Shown here one piece after another: positions 54,901 to 64,000 of a stretch of DNA of 64,000 nt. Source of the DNA: Cubamyces lactineus (lineage: Eukaryota; Basidiomycota; Agaricomycetes; Polyporales; Polyporaceae); contig JACDTU010000008.1 in NCBI GenBank assembly GCA_022376465.1, positions 496,001 through 560,000 on the forward strand, in the 5' to 3' direction. Numbering within the stretch: position 1 is the stretch's first letter; every line of letters begins with the position of its first letter. A program made the translations under genes and the position numbers. The notes below the pieces were generated by a model. That model saw only the letters and a program-made list of their open reading frames with translations. It had not been told where the DNA came from and made no database searches.

Positions 54901-57562
54901 TCAACACCTGTACTGAGGTTCCAGATCCTCACCGTCCAGCTGAGATATCATGAGGTAGTCCATGAACTCGCCCCCTTCCTCCTCAGCGGCAACCTCCACC
55001 GCGATGCCTTCCTCGTTCCACCGATCCCCATCCCAGTCCTTGATTGCAGTCGGTGAGGCAGAGCTCGCCACAGGCAGGCAGATGGACTTGAAAACTTGCA
55101 CCATGGCACGGCGGATGCCTGCCTGCTTGATTGCATACGCAACCATGCCCTCCCTCACCGCTGGGTCGGTGGACGGGGGTGAAGTTGAGCGGGCGACCCA
55201 TTGCTGATGTTCATACCTGTACGTGACGAGTACCCTGCGCATTTCCTCCGGCAACAGCCTCAGCTCCTCTCCCCAGCGCATCTGCCGCGCCCGCGCCTTG
55301 AGCCATTCAACCCGGAGGCTGTCAATCATACCGACAGAGCCGTCTTGATCTGCAGAGTGCCAGATCCAAGAAATTCGCCGACGACCCTCCGCTGGGCCAT
55401 TGGTGTCGCCCCTTTTCCTCTTGTGCCCCCCCTTCACAGGACGCGGATCGTCCTCCTCCAAGCCTCGGATGTCGCTGTCTTCCAGAATGCGAAGCTCTTG
55501 CTCCCAGTCCCCAGGCCCGGTGAGGGCATGCATTGCGCGGCGTGCGTGGTGATATCGCCTAACAGCACGGCTCTTCCCTGCGTCCTGATAGGCAATGCCG
55601 GCGCGAGCGCGGGTGTTGGGGCCTTGGTTGCGGACGTTTAGCCTCTTGTAGCTGTACAGTTGATGTATGGTATGCAACTTGCTGCGAAGGTCTTGCAGGG
55701 AGTCGTGACATTGACCCTCGCGAAGACGAGCTTCAATCTCAAGCAGTCGAGGGCTGCAGACTGTGAGGCGTCGAGTCTGGCTGATTTCAGATGGGAGGCC
55801 GAGGCGAATCCCCTCCACCTCCTGCACGTCCATGTGGCATGCGGGGTCCTCGGCGAGGGTAGAGGCGGCAGCTGCCATGTACACACCCTGTAGCTCTCGG
55901 AATTTCTGTATCTTCCGCCGAAGCGATGTGCGGTGTTCGTGAAGCTCCGCCAATTTGCCAGGGGTTGCATCTCGAGAGTCCTCAGATAGATTCCGCCTGT
56001 CGCAAATCAGTCAGTTGGAAATACGGACCAAACAACCGCGTACGTACTGTTGCGCTTCAATCTCGAGCCCCAGAACCACGAACCCCAACATGCTCACACT
56101 ATGCACTGCAACGAAGCCGGGGGATGCACTGGCGGCCTGTTCCTCTCGTGAAAGATCTTGAAGGACCTCTCGCTCAGACAGGCCTATAACGGAATCAATT
56201 TGTGTCAGGTAGGTGGGGCGAGGGGCGGCATACCTTGGGTGACAACGAGGTAGGGGTTGTCGCTGCTGCCGGGATGCAGCTCCCACTCCTTGACTGCAGC
56301 CTCCCACCCGGCGCAACGCGCACGGTCGAGGGTGAGGGTGAGGGTGTCAAAGAGGGATTTGTGCTCTTTATATTCGCATGCAGCCTCTTTGAGACGAGCT
56401 GACAGGGTCCGGGCTGAGCGGTAGGCAGTCAGCGCCCGCTCAACATCCGGAGTTGAATCACACTCACCGAGATCCACAGTTTTCCTCCAGTTTGAATAGC
56501 CCCATTGGTCCTCTAGCATGCCTTGACGCATGCCTGGGCCCATGACCTTGGTGCTGTTGGCGATAGGTTGGATCCACCACCATCTGCGCTCGATCCCCTC
56601 GCCGTCTGTTCGCGCGCAGCCCAACAGGTAGTTAAGGGAGTGCTGAGAATGGTTGAGCCGCTCATGGCTTCGATAGTGAAGCTTTGGTATCACGTAGGAG
56701 ATCGATCCCTCCGGCACCGGGATTTGCAGATGACTTGGCAGGTTGGCAATCCGCTCAACGATGTTCTTGGACCACTGGCAGGCGATGTCGTAGCTCACCA
56801 GCTTCTTGACAACGAGCCATTCGCGCATTGCAGACACAAAGACGTAGTCCATATTGATATACCTGCATACATTAGACCTCACGCTCGGATACTAAGGAGG
56901 CGCCACTCACTTCTCCCCTCTCTGCAAATCGCCCGCCCCGTTGGGTAGCCAAAACTCATGTCAAGCGCACACGACCGCCCCAATTCCAGTCGCTGCATAG
57001 CCCTTAGCATACTTAGTATTGGCGTGGTCGATTGCAGAGAGACCCGTGCACGTTGAAATCTAACAGAGCGGTGAGTAGGTGCAGAATGGGAGGTCGGTCG
57101 AGGGCCCACCTCCTCCTGCTCCTTGTACTCCGCCAACACCTCGTGGAAGCCAACGTCCTCTACAAAATACCCCCACCCGCTGCCTAAAATGGGATCCTTC
57201 GCTTCGTTCGAGATGGCCCGTCTCTTGAGGCGGAAGCATGCGTTGATTGCGACGGTCAACATGTACAGATACCTGATGGGCGTTAGCATTATACCTACAA
57301 TGGACGCGAGAGATACGCACTGCAGGTCATCCGACACCGTGTTCCAGTTGGGCGGTAGATTGATGTTAGGCCACGGGCAGGCGGGGCAGCGCACTGCGAG
57401 TTCACCGGCTTGGGTGCCGTTCACACCGGCAGGATCGTGACCCCTCCCGGCACGCTTCAACCTCTTCAAGTGTCGCCACTGAGCGACCACTCGCATGAAC
57501 GCTTTGTATCGGTCGCCCATCCGCCGGGTGCCGGTGTTGTCGGTGAGGCGCTCCAAGAACGT
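54901..57562 (-). pseudogene. KDZ (Kyakuja-Dileera-Zisupton) family transposase, truncated and with a stop
   Basis: Multi-exon frame. The N-terminal visible part reads FLERLTDNTGTRRMGDRY, CPACPWPNINLPPNW, NACFRLKRRAISNEAKDP, GSGWGYFVEDVGFHEVLAEY; then CTGLSAIDHANTKYAKGYAA, MDYVFVSAMREWLVVKKLVS, SYDIACQWSKNI, KLHYRSHERLNHSQHSLNY and EGIERRWWWIQPIANSTKVM. The C-terminal part (54901-55953) is coiled-coil rich, ending LDGEDLEPQYRC. These are the RNase H-like KDZ transposase core motifs. The catalytic core is broken by TGA at 56961-56963 where Arg is expected (VCA-stop-HEF). The frame is cut at 57562 by the Ty3-L LTR, so the N-terminus is missing. Confidence 0.88.
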
Positions 57563-57564
57563 AT

Positions 57565-58114
57565 TGTTACGCTTTCGAGCGTGACTCTTAAACTATCAAG
57601 CCTTAAGACGTCAATGAATAGAGAGCTTGTATCTATTCAGCTACTAGCCCTAGCTTGTCGAAGATAAGCGCGTAGTAGTATTTGCAGTTGAAAGCGAGTT
57701 AACGAGCAACCAAAGTCGTATTTCGCGAAGAGACTGAAAGCTGAGGGTCGCTCTATGGCGTCGCCTCTTATATACATGTATACCAGCCTGTAGACGGAAC
57801 GTTCTAGCGTATACAAGGACTTTCTGGTGCGTAGTAGTCAGCGCTAGTCGAACCTAGTAACACTGTGGCAGTGCTGCTGTGTACTGTGCAGAAGCGCTGT
57901 GCACTGCGCGGAAGCGACTGTGCACTGTGCAGAAGTAACTGTGCATGGAAAGTCCTAGAGCATCCTAGATAATACGAGACTGTTCCATAGAATCTGCCAT
58001 ATACAATCGTAGCTGGAGTCCCAGAGCCTACCATACTTGTATCGTACAGAGTAAGTACTAGAAACCGTTACCAGTTCGTCGAGACGTCGCAATACCTATT
58101 GTACATTCGTAACA
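57565..58114 (-). repeat. Ty3-L 3' LTR (550 bp)
   Basis: TGTTACGCTT...TTCGTAACA. Reverse complement of 60632-61173 with modest divergence. Its middle (about 57860-57955) holds three imperfect 18-20-bp repeats built on CTGTGCACTGTGCAGAAG. Confidence 0.9.
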
Positions 58115-58128
58115 TCAGCTCCCCCTCC
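58115..58128 (-). promoter_or_regulatory. Ty3-L polypurine tract
   Basis: Minus strand reads GGAGGGGGAGCTGA directly before the 3' LTR. Confidence 0.7.
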
Positions 58129-58148
58129 GCTGAAGGTCGTCCTCGACC

Positions 58149-59444
58149 TTAGAGGTGAACGATAGCATTGTTTCTCTCGACGACCTCAGGACGGAAGACA
58201 TCCAGGGAGATCTGGACGAGCTCCGCATCGCTACCTACTGCTCGAATGCAGTCCCATTGAGCAGTCTCTGCCGCCGACATGCCTAAAGCCTCGCGATAAG
58301 TAGTCGCGATGCGTTCAGCGTCGACCTTGAAGGCGGGGTAATTTCCACGCCGGGCGATGACATCGTCGATGAGTAGGGAGGCGGCTTGGGTGGTCCTGAC
58401 TGAAGCTTCCGGCCATCGGAGATGGTATGCGACCATGATCCGAACGTCAGAGATGCCGAAGGAACTGTTGGGGACCATGAAAATGTCGCCTCGAGAGTTG
58501 ATGTATCCGAACCGATCTTCTCCGGTTCCACGAAAGAAACCGCATCGTCCATGGGGTTCCTCGACGTGCTTGGTGATCGTAGTCGGGGGAGGAGGAGGCG
58601 GGGAAGGGGCCCTTACTGCGACTTTCAGGGCTTCGTGGAACTCCTCTTCCGAGAGCTCGTCGATCGTGCTAAGCTCTAGTTGTTCGAGCTCAGGGAGTAA
58701 GTCGAAAGACTCGACTTCCGAATAGGAGGAGTCAGAACTTGAGGAGGATAGGGTCGGGGTCGACCCCTCAACTGAAGTCGGACCCCATTTGATGGCTTCC
58801 TCCTCAGGATCAGGAGTGGAAACCTTCCAAGGGTCAGTCGAGGGAATGGACCATCCACCATCCGAGCGTACCTCGTCCTCGTCTTCTTCCTCATCCGAAG
58901 AATCGACCTCGATAGCTTGCGGGTAGTCATCGAGGCGTTGCGGCCAAAAGACATGCCCCCAACTATGCGTACCGTGTTGGTTACGCAGGGGCATCAGGTC
59001 CGAGAGTGCTCCTGCGACCTGAGGGTTAGCGAGCATAGAAATTACTTTCTCTGCCGCTTGAACCACTGCCTGATAGGCCTCGCTCGCAACTTGAACTACC
59101 TTCTTCTTCTCGGACTTGGGCGCCGACGTTCTCTGGTTGTGTTTGATGAGAACAGAGTAAGAGGGGGCGGCCCTGGCGAGAGCGCGGTAGACGTCGATGA
59201 GGTCCTTGACCTCAGGAAGATGGGCAATACGGGCCTCAACATGGCTGTAGAGGTCGGGGTGCACGATGACCCAGCCGACACGATCGGCGAGGGTGCCCTC
59301 GTCGTTGCACGAGACGGTGTGTCGGGGAAGATGGTTGTAGAAAACAGTGCGCCGTGCCCTAATGAAGTTGGGGGGACGGGGAATGTTGCGACGAGTCGCC
59401 TCAGAGAAACGACGACCAGTAAGACGAGTGTTGGTGTAGACCAT
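58149..59444 (-). CDS. Ty3-L third ORF in the env position (431 aa, unknown function)
   Basis: Intact ORF that begins 67 bp after the integrase stop and ends 20 bp before the polypurine tract. N-terminal third is basic and ordered-looking (MVYTNTRLTGRRFSEATRRN, NHLPRHTVSCNDEGTLADRV, WVIVHPDLYSHVEARIAHLP). Middle: an Asp/Glu/Ser-rich acidic stretch (about residues 180-265). C-terminal third is ordered again (HGRCGFFRGTGEDRFGYINS, AAETAQWDCIRAVGSDAELV). No signal peptide, transmembrane helix, zinc knuckle, protease or RNase motif is seen, so it is neither Env nor Gag-like by inspection. Its intactness beside an intact integrase suggests it was under selection as part of the element. Confidence 0.65.
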   Translation of the reverse strand: MVYTNTRLTGRRFSEATRRNIPRPPNFIRARRTVFYNHLPRHTVSCNDEGTLADRVGWVIVHPDLYSHVEARIAHLPEVKDLIDVYRALARAAPSYSVLIKHNQRTSAPKSEKKKVVQVASEAYQAVVQAAEKVISMLANPQVAGALSDLMPLRNQHGTHSWGHVFWPQRLDDYPQAIEVDSSDEEEDEDEVRSDGGWSIPSTDPWKVSTPDPEEEAIKWGPTSVEGSTPTLSSSSSDSSYSEVESFDLLPELEQLELSTIDELSEEEFHEALKVAVRAPSPPPPPPTTITKHVEEPHGRCGFFRGTGEDRFGYINSRGDIFMVPNSSFGISDVRIMVAYHLRWPEASVRTTQAASLLIDDVIARRGNYPAFKVDAERIATTYREALGMSAAETAQWDCIRAVGSDAELVQISLDVFRPEVVERNNAIVHL

Positions 59445-59511
59445 AGTGAATAGAGGAGAAATTTGTTCAGAAAATTCGAAGAGATATTGGGTGAGGAGTG
59501 GGTTGAGTCCT

Positions 59512-60631
59512 TCACGACAACTTGTGCCTCTTCTTATAGTTGCGCAAGATCGACTGCGCGTTCTTGAGATGTCTTTCTGGTTCCCAAGAATTTTCCGATG
59601 CGGGCCAGCCCTTCCAAGCCACTAGATACTGCTTTTGGGTACCTCTAGTGCGGTGGCTCAGAATTGCTTCTACCTCCCATTCCTCTCCTTCAGTTGATTC
59701 AGGAGTGGGAATCGGTGGAGGTCGGACATAGTCTGGTCCGTGCTCCTTAGTTGTGTGGTACGGGGTAAGTAGCGCTGCGTGGAAGACGGGGTGTATCTTC
59801 CATTTCTCCGGAAGCTTTAACTTAAATGTAACCGGTCCCAAGACCTTGACGATGGTGAACGGTCCCACTCGTTTTGGAATCAACTTCCTGGAGACATATG
59901 GAAGCCTGAGGTTCTTTGTATCGAGAAGAACCTTGTCTCCGAGCTTCAGCGGAACTTGCGCAGCGGGGAGCCTTCTTGACATAGCTGCGGCGGCCTGCGC
60001 ATGCGCCGCTATTGTATTCTCCCTGGCTTCCTGAAGACTTTGAAGCCTCTGCTCCGTACTTGGATGCTTTGGGGTGGTTCGGACTGTCCCAACGGCCTCT
60101 GGCTGAAACCCGTAGAGTAGCTCAAACGGGGATTTTCCCGTGACAGAGTGTGTCCGCTGATTGTGCGCGAATTCGAATTGAGGCAGCAGTTTGGCCCAGT
60201 TCTCCGGATTGTTAGCACAGTAGAGCCGAAGTGCTAAGTCGAGTTCTTGATTTACTCGCTCCGTTTCCCCATCTGTCTGAGGATGGTAGGCCGTGCTGAG
60301 TGCCGTTTCAATTCCGAGGCTATTGTGTAGTTCTTTGAATGCCTTGGATATGAATTGCGGCCCCCGATCCGAGATGACCTTCGCAGGTAGTCCGAATCTG
60401 CGATACACATCCCTTTGCAGAATATCCATGGCTCCTTCTGCCGTAATATTCTTGGTGCAAGGGGAAAATACCGCTGCTTTGGATACATCATGGTCGACTA
60501 CCACTTGGACGGCATTAAAACCATCCGATTCTGGTAGATCGGTGATATAATCCATGGTAATTGTCCGGAAAGGCCTAGTATCCCCACTGTGTTGAATGGG
60601 AATTAAGCCTGGTTTAATGGGATGCGTATTG
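59512..60631 (-). CDS. Ty3-L integrase with chromodomain (N-terminally truncated)
   Basis: Frame runs from the Ty3-R LTR border (NTHPIKPGLIPIQHSGDT, end of the zinc-binding part) through [33 protein letters not shown] and TDGETERVNQE (DDE triad), the GPY/F module (KRVGPFTIVKVLGPVTFKLK) and a chromodomain (EEWEVEAILSHRTRGTQKQY, WKGWPASENSWEPERHL), ending KKRHKLS before TAA. No stop inside. The chromodomain is expected to target integration to modified histones. The missing N-terminal part should lie beyond Ty3-R, outside the window. Confidence 0.9.
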
Positions 60632-61173
60632 TGTTACAAATGTACGATAGGCGTCTTACGAACTGTACGATTTGGTATGGTCTCTACTTCCGTCTCTGTA
60701 CTATACGAATATGGCGGACTCTAGGATTCTAGCTACGGTTCTTAAAGACAGGAATGGTCTCGTATTATCTAGGACTCTCTAGGACTTTCTATGCACAGTT
60801 ACTGCTGCACAGTGCACAGTTACTTCCGCGCAGTGCACAGGCGCTTCTGCACAGTCCACAGCAGCACTGCCACAGTGTTACTAGGTTCGACTAGCGCTGA
60901 CTACTACGCACCAGAAAGTCCATGTACACGCTAGAACATTCCGTCTACAGGCCTGCATACATGTATATAAGAGGCGACGCCATAGAGCGACCCTCAGCTT
61001 TCAGTCTCTTCGCGAAATACGACTTTGGTTGCTCGTTAACTCGCTTTCAACTGCAAATACTACTACGCGCTTATCTTCGACAAGCTAGGGCTAGTAGCTG
61101 AATAGATACAAGCTCTCTATTCATTGACGTCTTAAGGCTTGATAGTTTAAGAGTCACGCTCGAAAGCGTAACA
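60632..61173 (+). repeat. Ty3-R 5' LTR (542 bp)
   Basis: TGTTACAAAT...AAGCGTAACA; reverse complement of the Ty3-L LTR. Contains GCACAGT-type short repeats (60790-60880) and TATATAAG near 60963. The 3' border is followed by TTAGACTGAAAGC, a primer-binding site I could not match to a tRNA. Confidence 0.9.
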
Positions 61174-61199
61174 TTAGACTGAAAGCTTTAACCCTCCAC

Positions 61200-62075
61200 T
61201 TGTTAAAAGTGCAGAGGCCTACGTCGGAAGACAACGACTACGAAACGCATCAGAACCCTCTCTTGCTCGTAACGTACAGAGAGACGATAGTCAATACGGA
61301 GGGAACTACACAACCCCCATTGCGACAATCACCCGGGGTACTAGACGGAAGGAATAAAACACTGCCGAGGCTACCACCACTCGCGATCCCGGAGAATATA
61401 GTTGCTCTCCCAAGTTCGCCAAGAGGATCCCCATTCCCCTTGATAAGAGGTTTTAGCTCGACAATCCCTTACGTAGAAAGTACCGGTTCAATATCGTCGG
61501 GTCAGAGCACTCGAGTATCGGACCACGAACCCGCGTTTCAGCGAACACAAGAGTGGAGAGAATATAGGAATTCTCTGGCCATTCAGGCGGAATCAGGAGT
61601 AGCAATAGGCGTACCCATTCCAACCCGAGCGAGTCCAGGAACGGATAGTTCGGATCGATCGACTCCAGAAACTAGTGTTGAAGAAGCATCCTCAACGGCA
61701 GGGATATTCTATCGGAGAACACAGCTTCCGGTGCACGCGATCGATACACTTCGAGTTATAGCAGATAACTTGGAAGTACTAGGACAGGAAGACTTCACGA
61801 GGAGATATCACGCGACTCTCGAACGAGCCCATCGATACATAACTCAGGTCATCCAGACACTCGAATTTATTCCAAGACAAGCTGTTACGCCTCCAACGAG
61901 GGTACGGAACTTTGCGGGATATCTTCAGAACCAGATTGACTACCTGCGAGCAAAGGTCCTCAATCCGGAGAACTACGCAGATATAGACCTCGAAGAAAAT
62001 CTTAGGAAATTTCGTAGTTGCCTCCGAGCTAGGGAACTACATCAGGCTTTCCTACGACAAGCACAACGTGTATGA
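61200..62075 (+). CDS. Ty3-R ORF1 (291 aa), possible derived Gag
   Basis: First ORF after the 5' LTR. Low-complexity N-terminal half (Pro/Ser/Thr/Arg), then a helical C-terminal part: IDTLRVIADNLEVLGQEDF, YHATLERAHRYITQVIQTLE, FAGYLQNQIDYLRAKVLNPE and LRKFRSCLRARELHQAFLRQ. It lacks the WxxW-type capsid core and CCHC knuckle that are plain in Ty3-A Gag. By position it should be structural; by sequence I do not recognise it. It overlaps ORF2 by four bases (ATGA). Confidence 0.6.
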   Translation: MLKVQRPTSEDNDYETHQNPLLLVTYRETIVNTEGTTQPPLRQSPGVLDGRNKTLPRLPPLAIPENIVALPSSPRGSPFPLIRGFSSTIPYVESTGSISSGQSTRVSDHEPAFQRTQEWREYRNSLAIQAESGVAIGVPIPTRASPGTDSSDRSTPETSVEEASSTAGIFYRRTQLPVHAIDTLRVIADNLEVLGQEDFTRRYHATLERAHRYITQVIQTLEFIPRQAVTPPTRVRNFAGYLQNQIDYLRAKVLNPENYADIDLEENLRKFRSCLRARELHQAFLRQAQRV

Positions 62076-63031
62076 GTTCAGCTGAACCATATAGTTGTTC
62101 AAGGTTATATCATCTCTACAACTCCGACAAAGCTCGGGACGTATACTATCGAGAAAGCGTAGACAAGTGGAATTTTTGCACCAACGAAAGGTGTCCACTT
62201 CGGTACAACACTAAGGAGGTTCCAAACGTCAAGCACGCATCGGCTTTAATCCTAACACACTCTTCACAAGAGCGGGATATTACTAACACCCACGGACGAC
62301 AACCCGCGTTAGTCAAGAAGCCACTACTTGCTGGAAAAGCTACTGGTCGGATTAATAGTCCGAGAGTTGTGTCAGGATCGTTTCCGACTTCAAGAGTAGG
62401 AACCCCAAAACCTCAAGAATCCGAATCACCTAAGGAATCAGGTCCATCCTTCAAGGAGAAAGGAAAGGAGACCGAACCGCCTAAGGTAGAGGACTCGGAC
62501 AAGGAGGACGAGACTTTTCGGACGACGGTCGAAGCACCTGAACCGAAAATCGAAGAAACTATTCGGATTAAGGTCGTAGTACCTGCACCGAAAACAGAAG
62601 ACACTCGGGTCGAGGCAGAAACACCTGAACCGAGAGAAGAGCATATTCAGACAGAGGTCGAGGAGACTAAATCTGAATTGGAGTATACTGGTCGCAGCGC
62701 AACCCCAGAATTTGTACGAAAATCAGTACCATCGTACATGTCGGGAACAGCGACAGGAGAGTCCATTTCTGGAGCCCATAGATATGCGTTCACTCCGCAA
62801 GGGCAAGGCTCAGAAGGAGAAAGATACGGGTCTTTATCAAGTGGACCAGCCCCTCGGGCAACGGCAATTTCTGGAGGAGTTATCAATCCTTCTGGAGGTG
62901 GAGGAGGAGGCGGACCAGGTAGGCCCGGAGGTCGGCCTGACCCTGAGCCTTCAGATCCCTACTCCCCAGGAGGAGGACCACCAGGACCAGACCCAGACCC
63001 GGTACCGCAAGAAGAAAATCCGAAAGATTAA
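62072..63031 (+). CDS. Ty3-R ORF2 (319 aa), unknown
   Basis: Starts inside the stop of ORF1 (ATGA). N-terminal 60 residues carry two close cysteines ([12 protein letters not shown]). Then comes a disordered region with three imperfect repeats of the type [15 protein letters not shown] / [15 protein letters not shown] / [13 protein letters not shown], and a Gly/Pro-rich C-terminus. No aspartic protease motif (D-T/S-G) and no zinc knuckle. Pol continues in the +1 frame over its last codons. Complete and without stops. Confidence 0.55.
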   Translation: MSSAEPYSCSRLYHLYNSDKARDVYYRESVDKWNFCTNERCPLRYNTKEVPNVKHASALILTHSSQERDITNTHGRQPALVKKPLLAGKATGRINSPRVVSGSFPTSRVGTPKPQESESPKESGPSFKEKGKETEPPKVEDSDKEDETFRTTVEAPEPKIEETIRIKVVVPAPKTEDTRVEAETPEPREEHIQTEVEETKSELEYTGRSATPEFVRKSVPSYMSGTATGESISGAHRYAFTPQGQGSEGERYGSLSSGPAPRATAISGGVINPSGGGGGGGPGRPGGRPDPEPSDPYSPGGGPPGPDPDPVPQEENPKD

Positions 63032-64000
63032 TAAGTCTACGGAGATCGCTATAGCAGCGAAGAAAGACCAGAAGGAGAAGACCTTGGACGAAATCCTACC
63101 TGATTTTGTAAAGGACTACCGACAGGTCTTTGAGAAAAAGGCAGCAAGTAGATTTCCGCCCTCGAGACCATGGGACCATGCTATCGAATTCAAGAAGGAC
63201 TTCGACCATCATACCAAGGGGTCTTGGAGGAAAATCTACCCTCTGACCTATACGGAACGTATAGAACTCGACAAATTCATTGCGGAGAACCTTGAGAAGG
63301 GCTACATTCGAAAATCCAAGTCTCCACTAGCCTCGCCATTTTTCTTTGTCACCAAGAAAGATGGGAGTCTTCGACCTGTTCAAGACTACAGGGCTCTTAA
63401 CGAGGGGACTATTAAAAACGCATATCCCTTGCCGCTCATCAGCGACATCATTGACCGGCTGAAGGGGGCCACAATATTCACCAAACTCGATGTGCGAGCA
63501 GGGTACAATAATGTGCGCATCAAGGAGGGCGATGAGTGGAAAGCTGCGTTTATAACACCCAGTGGATTGTTCGAACCAACAGTCATGTTTTTTGGTCTGT
63601 GCAATGCACCGGCCACATTCCAAAACATGATGAACGACCTATTCCGAGACATGCTCCAGGAAGGATGGATGGTCATTTATATGGACGACATCCTGATATT
63701 CTCAGACAATGTCGAGGATCACCATGAGCGGACGCGAAGAGCTTTACAGCGACTTCAAGATAGTGATCTATTCCTCAAAGCGGAAAAATGCGAATTCGAC
63801 AGACAAGAAGTCGAATTTCTAGGATCAATAATCCGACCGGGGGTAGTCGCTATGGATCCAGTAAAGCTAAAGGCAATTATCGAGTGGGAACCACCGAAAA
63901 CAGTCAAGCAGGTTCAGGCATTCCTGGGGTTCGGTAATTTCTACCGACGGTTCATTCGGGATTATTCAAAGATAGTCCGACCCCTCACGGAATTAACCAA
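63003..64000 (+). CDS. Ty3-R pol, N-terminal part (reverse transcriptase), partial at window end
   Basis: Open frame to the last base, +1 relative to ORF2, with no ATG at its beginning, so frameshifting from ORF2 is likely. Seen: [110 protein letters not shown] and [17 protein letters not shown]. The YMDD motif is intact and many CGA codons are preserved, unlike in Ty3-A, so this copy is young. Confidence 0.88.

Larger units (their letters stand above)
57565..60631 (-). mobile_element. Ty3-L: chromodomain Ty3 element (minus), 5' part interrupted by Ty3-R
   Basis: 3' LTR 57565-58114, polypurine tract, a 431-aa ORF, integrase. The integrase is cut at 60631 in its zinc-binding region by the LTR of Ty3-R. 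It inserted into the KDZ transposase. Confidence 0.88.
60632..64000 (+). mobile_element. Ty3-R: Ty3 element of the same family in opposite orientation, runs off the window
   Basis: 5' LTR 60632-61173, two overlapping ORFs, then RT. Inserted into the integrase gene of Ty3-L. The 3' part is outside the window. Confidence 0.88.

Overview
The window is nuclear DNA of a filamentous basidiomycete, most likely a wood-decaying agaricomycete (Polyporales-like). Genes are split by many 50-70 bp GT-AG introns. The gene content fits: ASF1, two secreted GH115 alpha-glucuronidases, OrdA-like cytochrome P450s, basidiomycete-type single-pass membrane proteins, degenerate protein kinases, a KDZ transposase, and chromodomain Ty3 plus Ty1/copia retrotransposons. 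The species assignment is inference; the gene families are read directly from translated motifs.

Left half (1-32 kb), host genes. ASF1 (minus) is followed by GH115 copy 1 (plus, apparently intact). Next comes an interleaved block: P450-A (minus), membrane protein 1 (plus), P450-B (minus), membrane proteins 2 and 3 (plus). The three membrane proteins share an extracellular beta-rich module, a Ser/Thr-rich stalk, one transmembrane helix and a C-terminal PPAY motif. From about 18.55 kb a 2.95-kb stretch is tandemly duplicated. It holds the last exon of membrane protein 3, a 126-residue protein gene and a kinase-like gene. The second copy carries a 1,285-bp DNA element inserted at a TA, proven by the empty site in the first copy. 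GH115 copy 2 (27.7-31.95 kb) follows. It contains a 181-bp inverted segment that breaks its reading frame.

Right half (32.2-64 kb), stacked transposable elements. Three near-identical copia LTRs delimit two minus-strand Ty1/copia elements in tandem. The first is truncated at its 5' end and interrupted by a 10.2-kb Ty3 chromovirus (Ty3-A) with a perfect 5-bp target duplication. After the copia block comes a 5'-truncated Zn2Cys6/coiled-coil gene, then a KDZ transposase relic cut by a second Ty3 family. One copy of that family (Ty3-L, minus) is interrupted by another copy in the opposite orientation (Ty3-R, plus), which runs off the window.

The most unusual content is in the Ty3 elements. Ty3-A carries 3.9 kb of extra sequence between integrase and the 3' LTR, including four tiny ORFs chained stop-to-start (three of them hydrophobic) and a coiled-coil ORF that ends next to the polypurine tract. 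Ty3-L carries an intact 431-residue ORF at the same position. Ty3-R has two intact ORFs overlapping by ATGA where Gag and protease should be, without a recognisable zinc knuckle or protease motif. Nearly all stop codons in the older elements are TGA at positions where arginine is expected, the signature of CpG-to-TpG decay.
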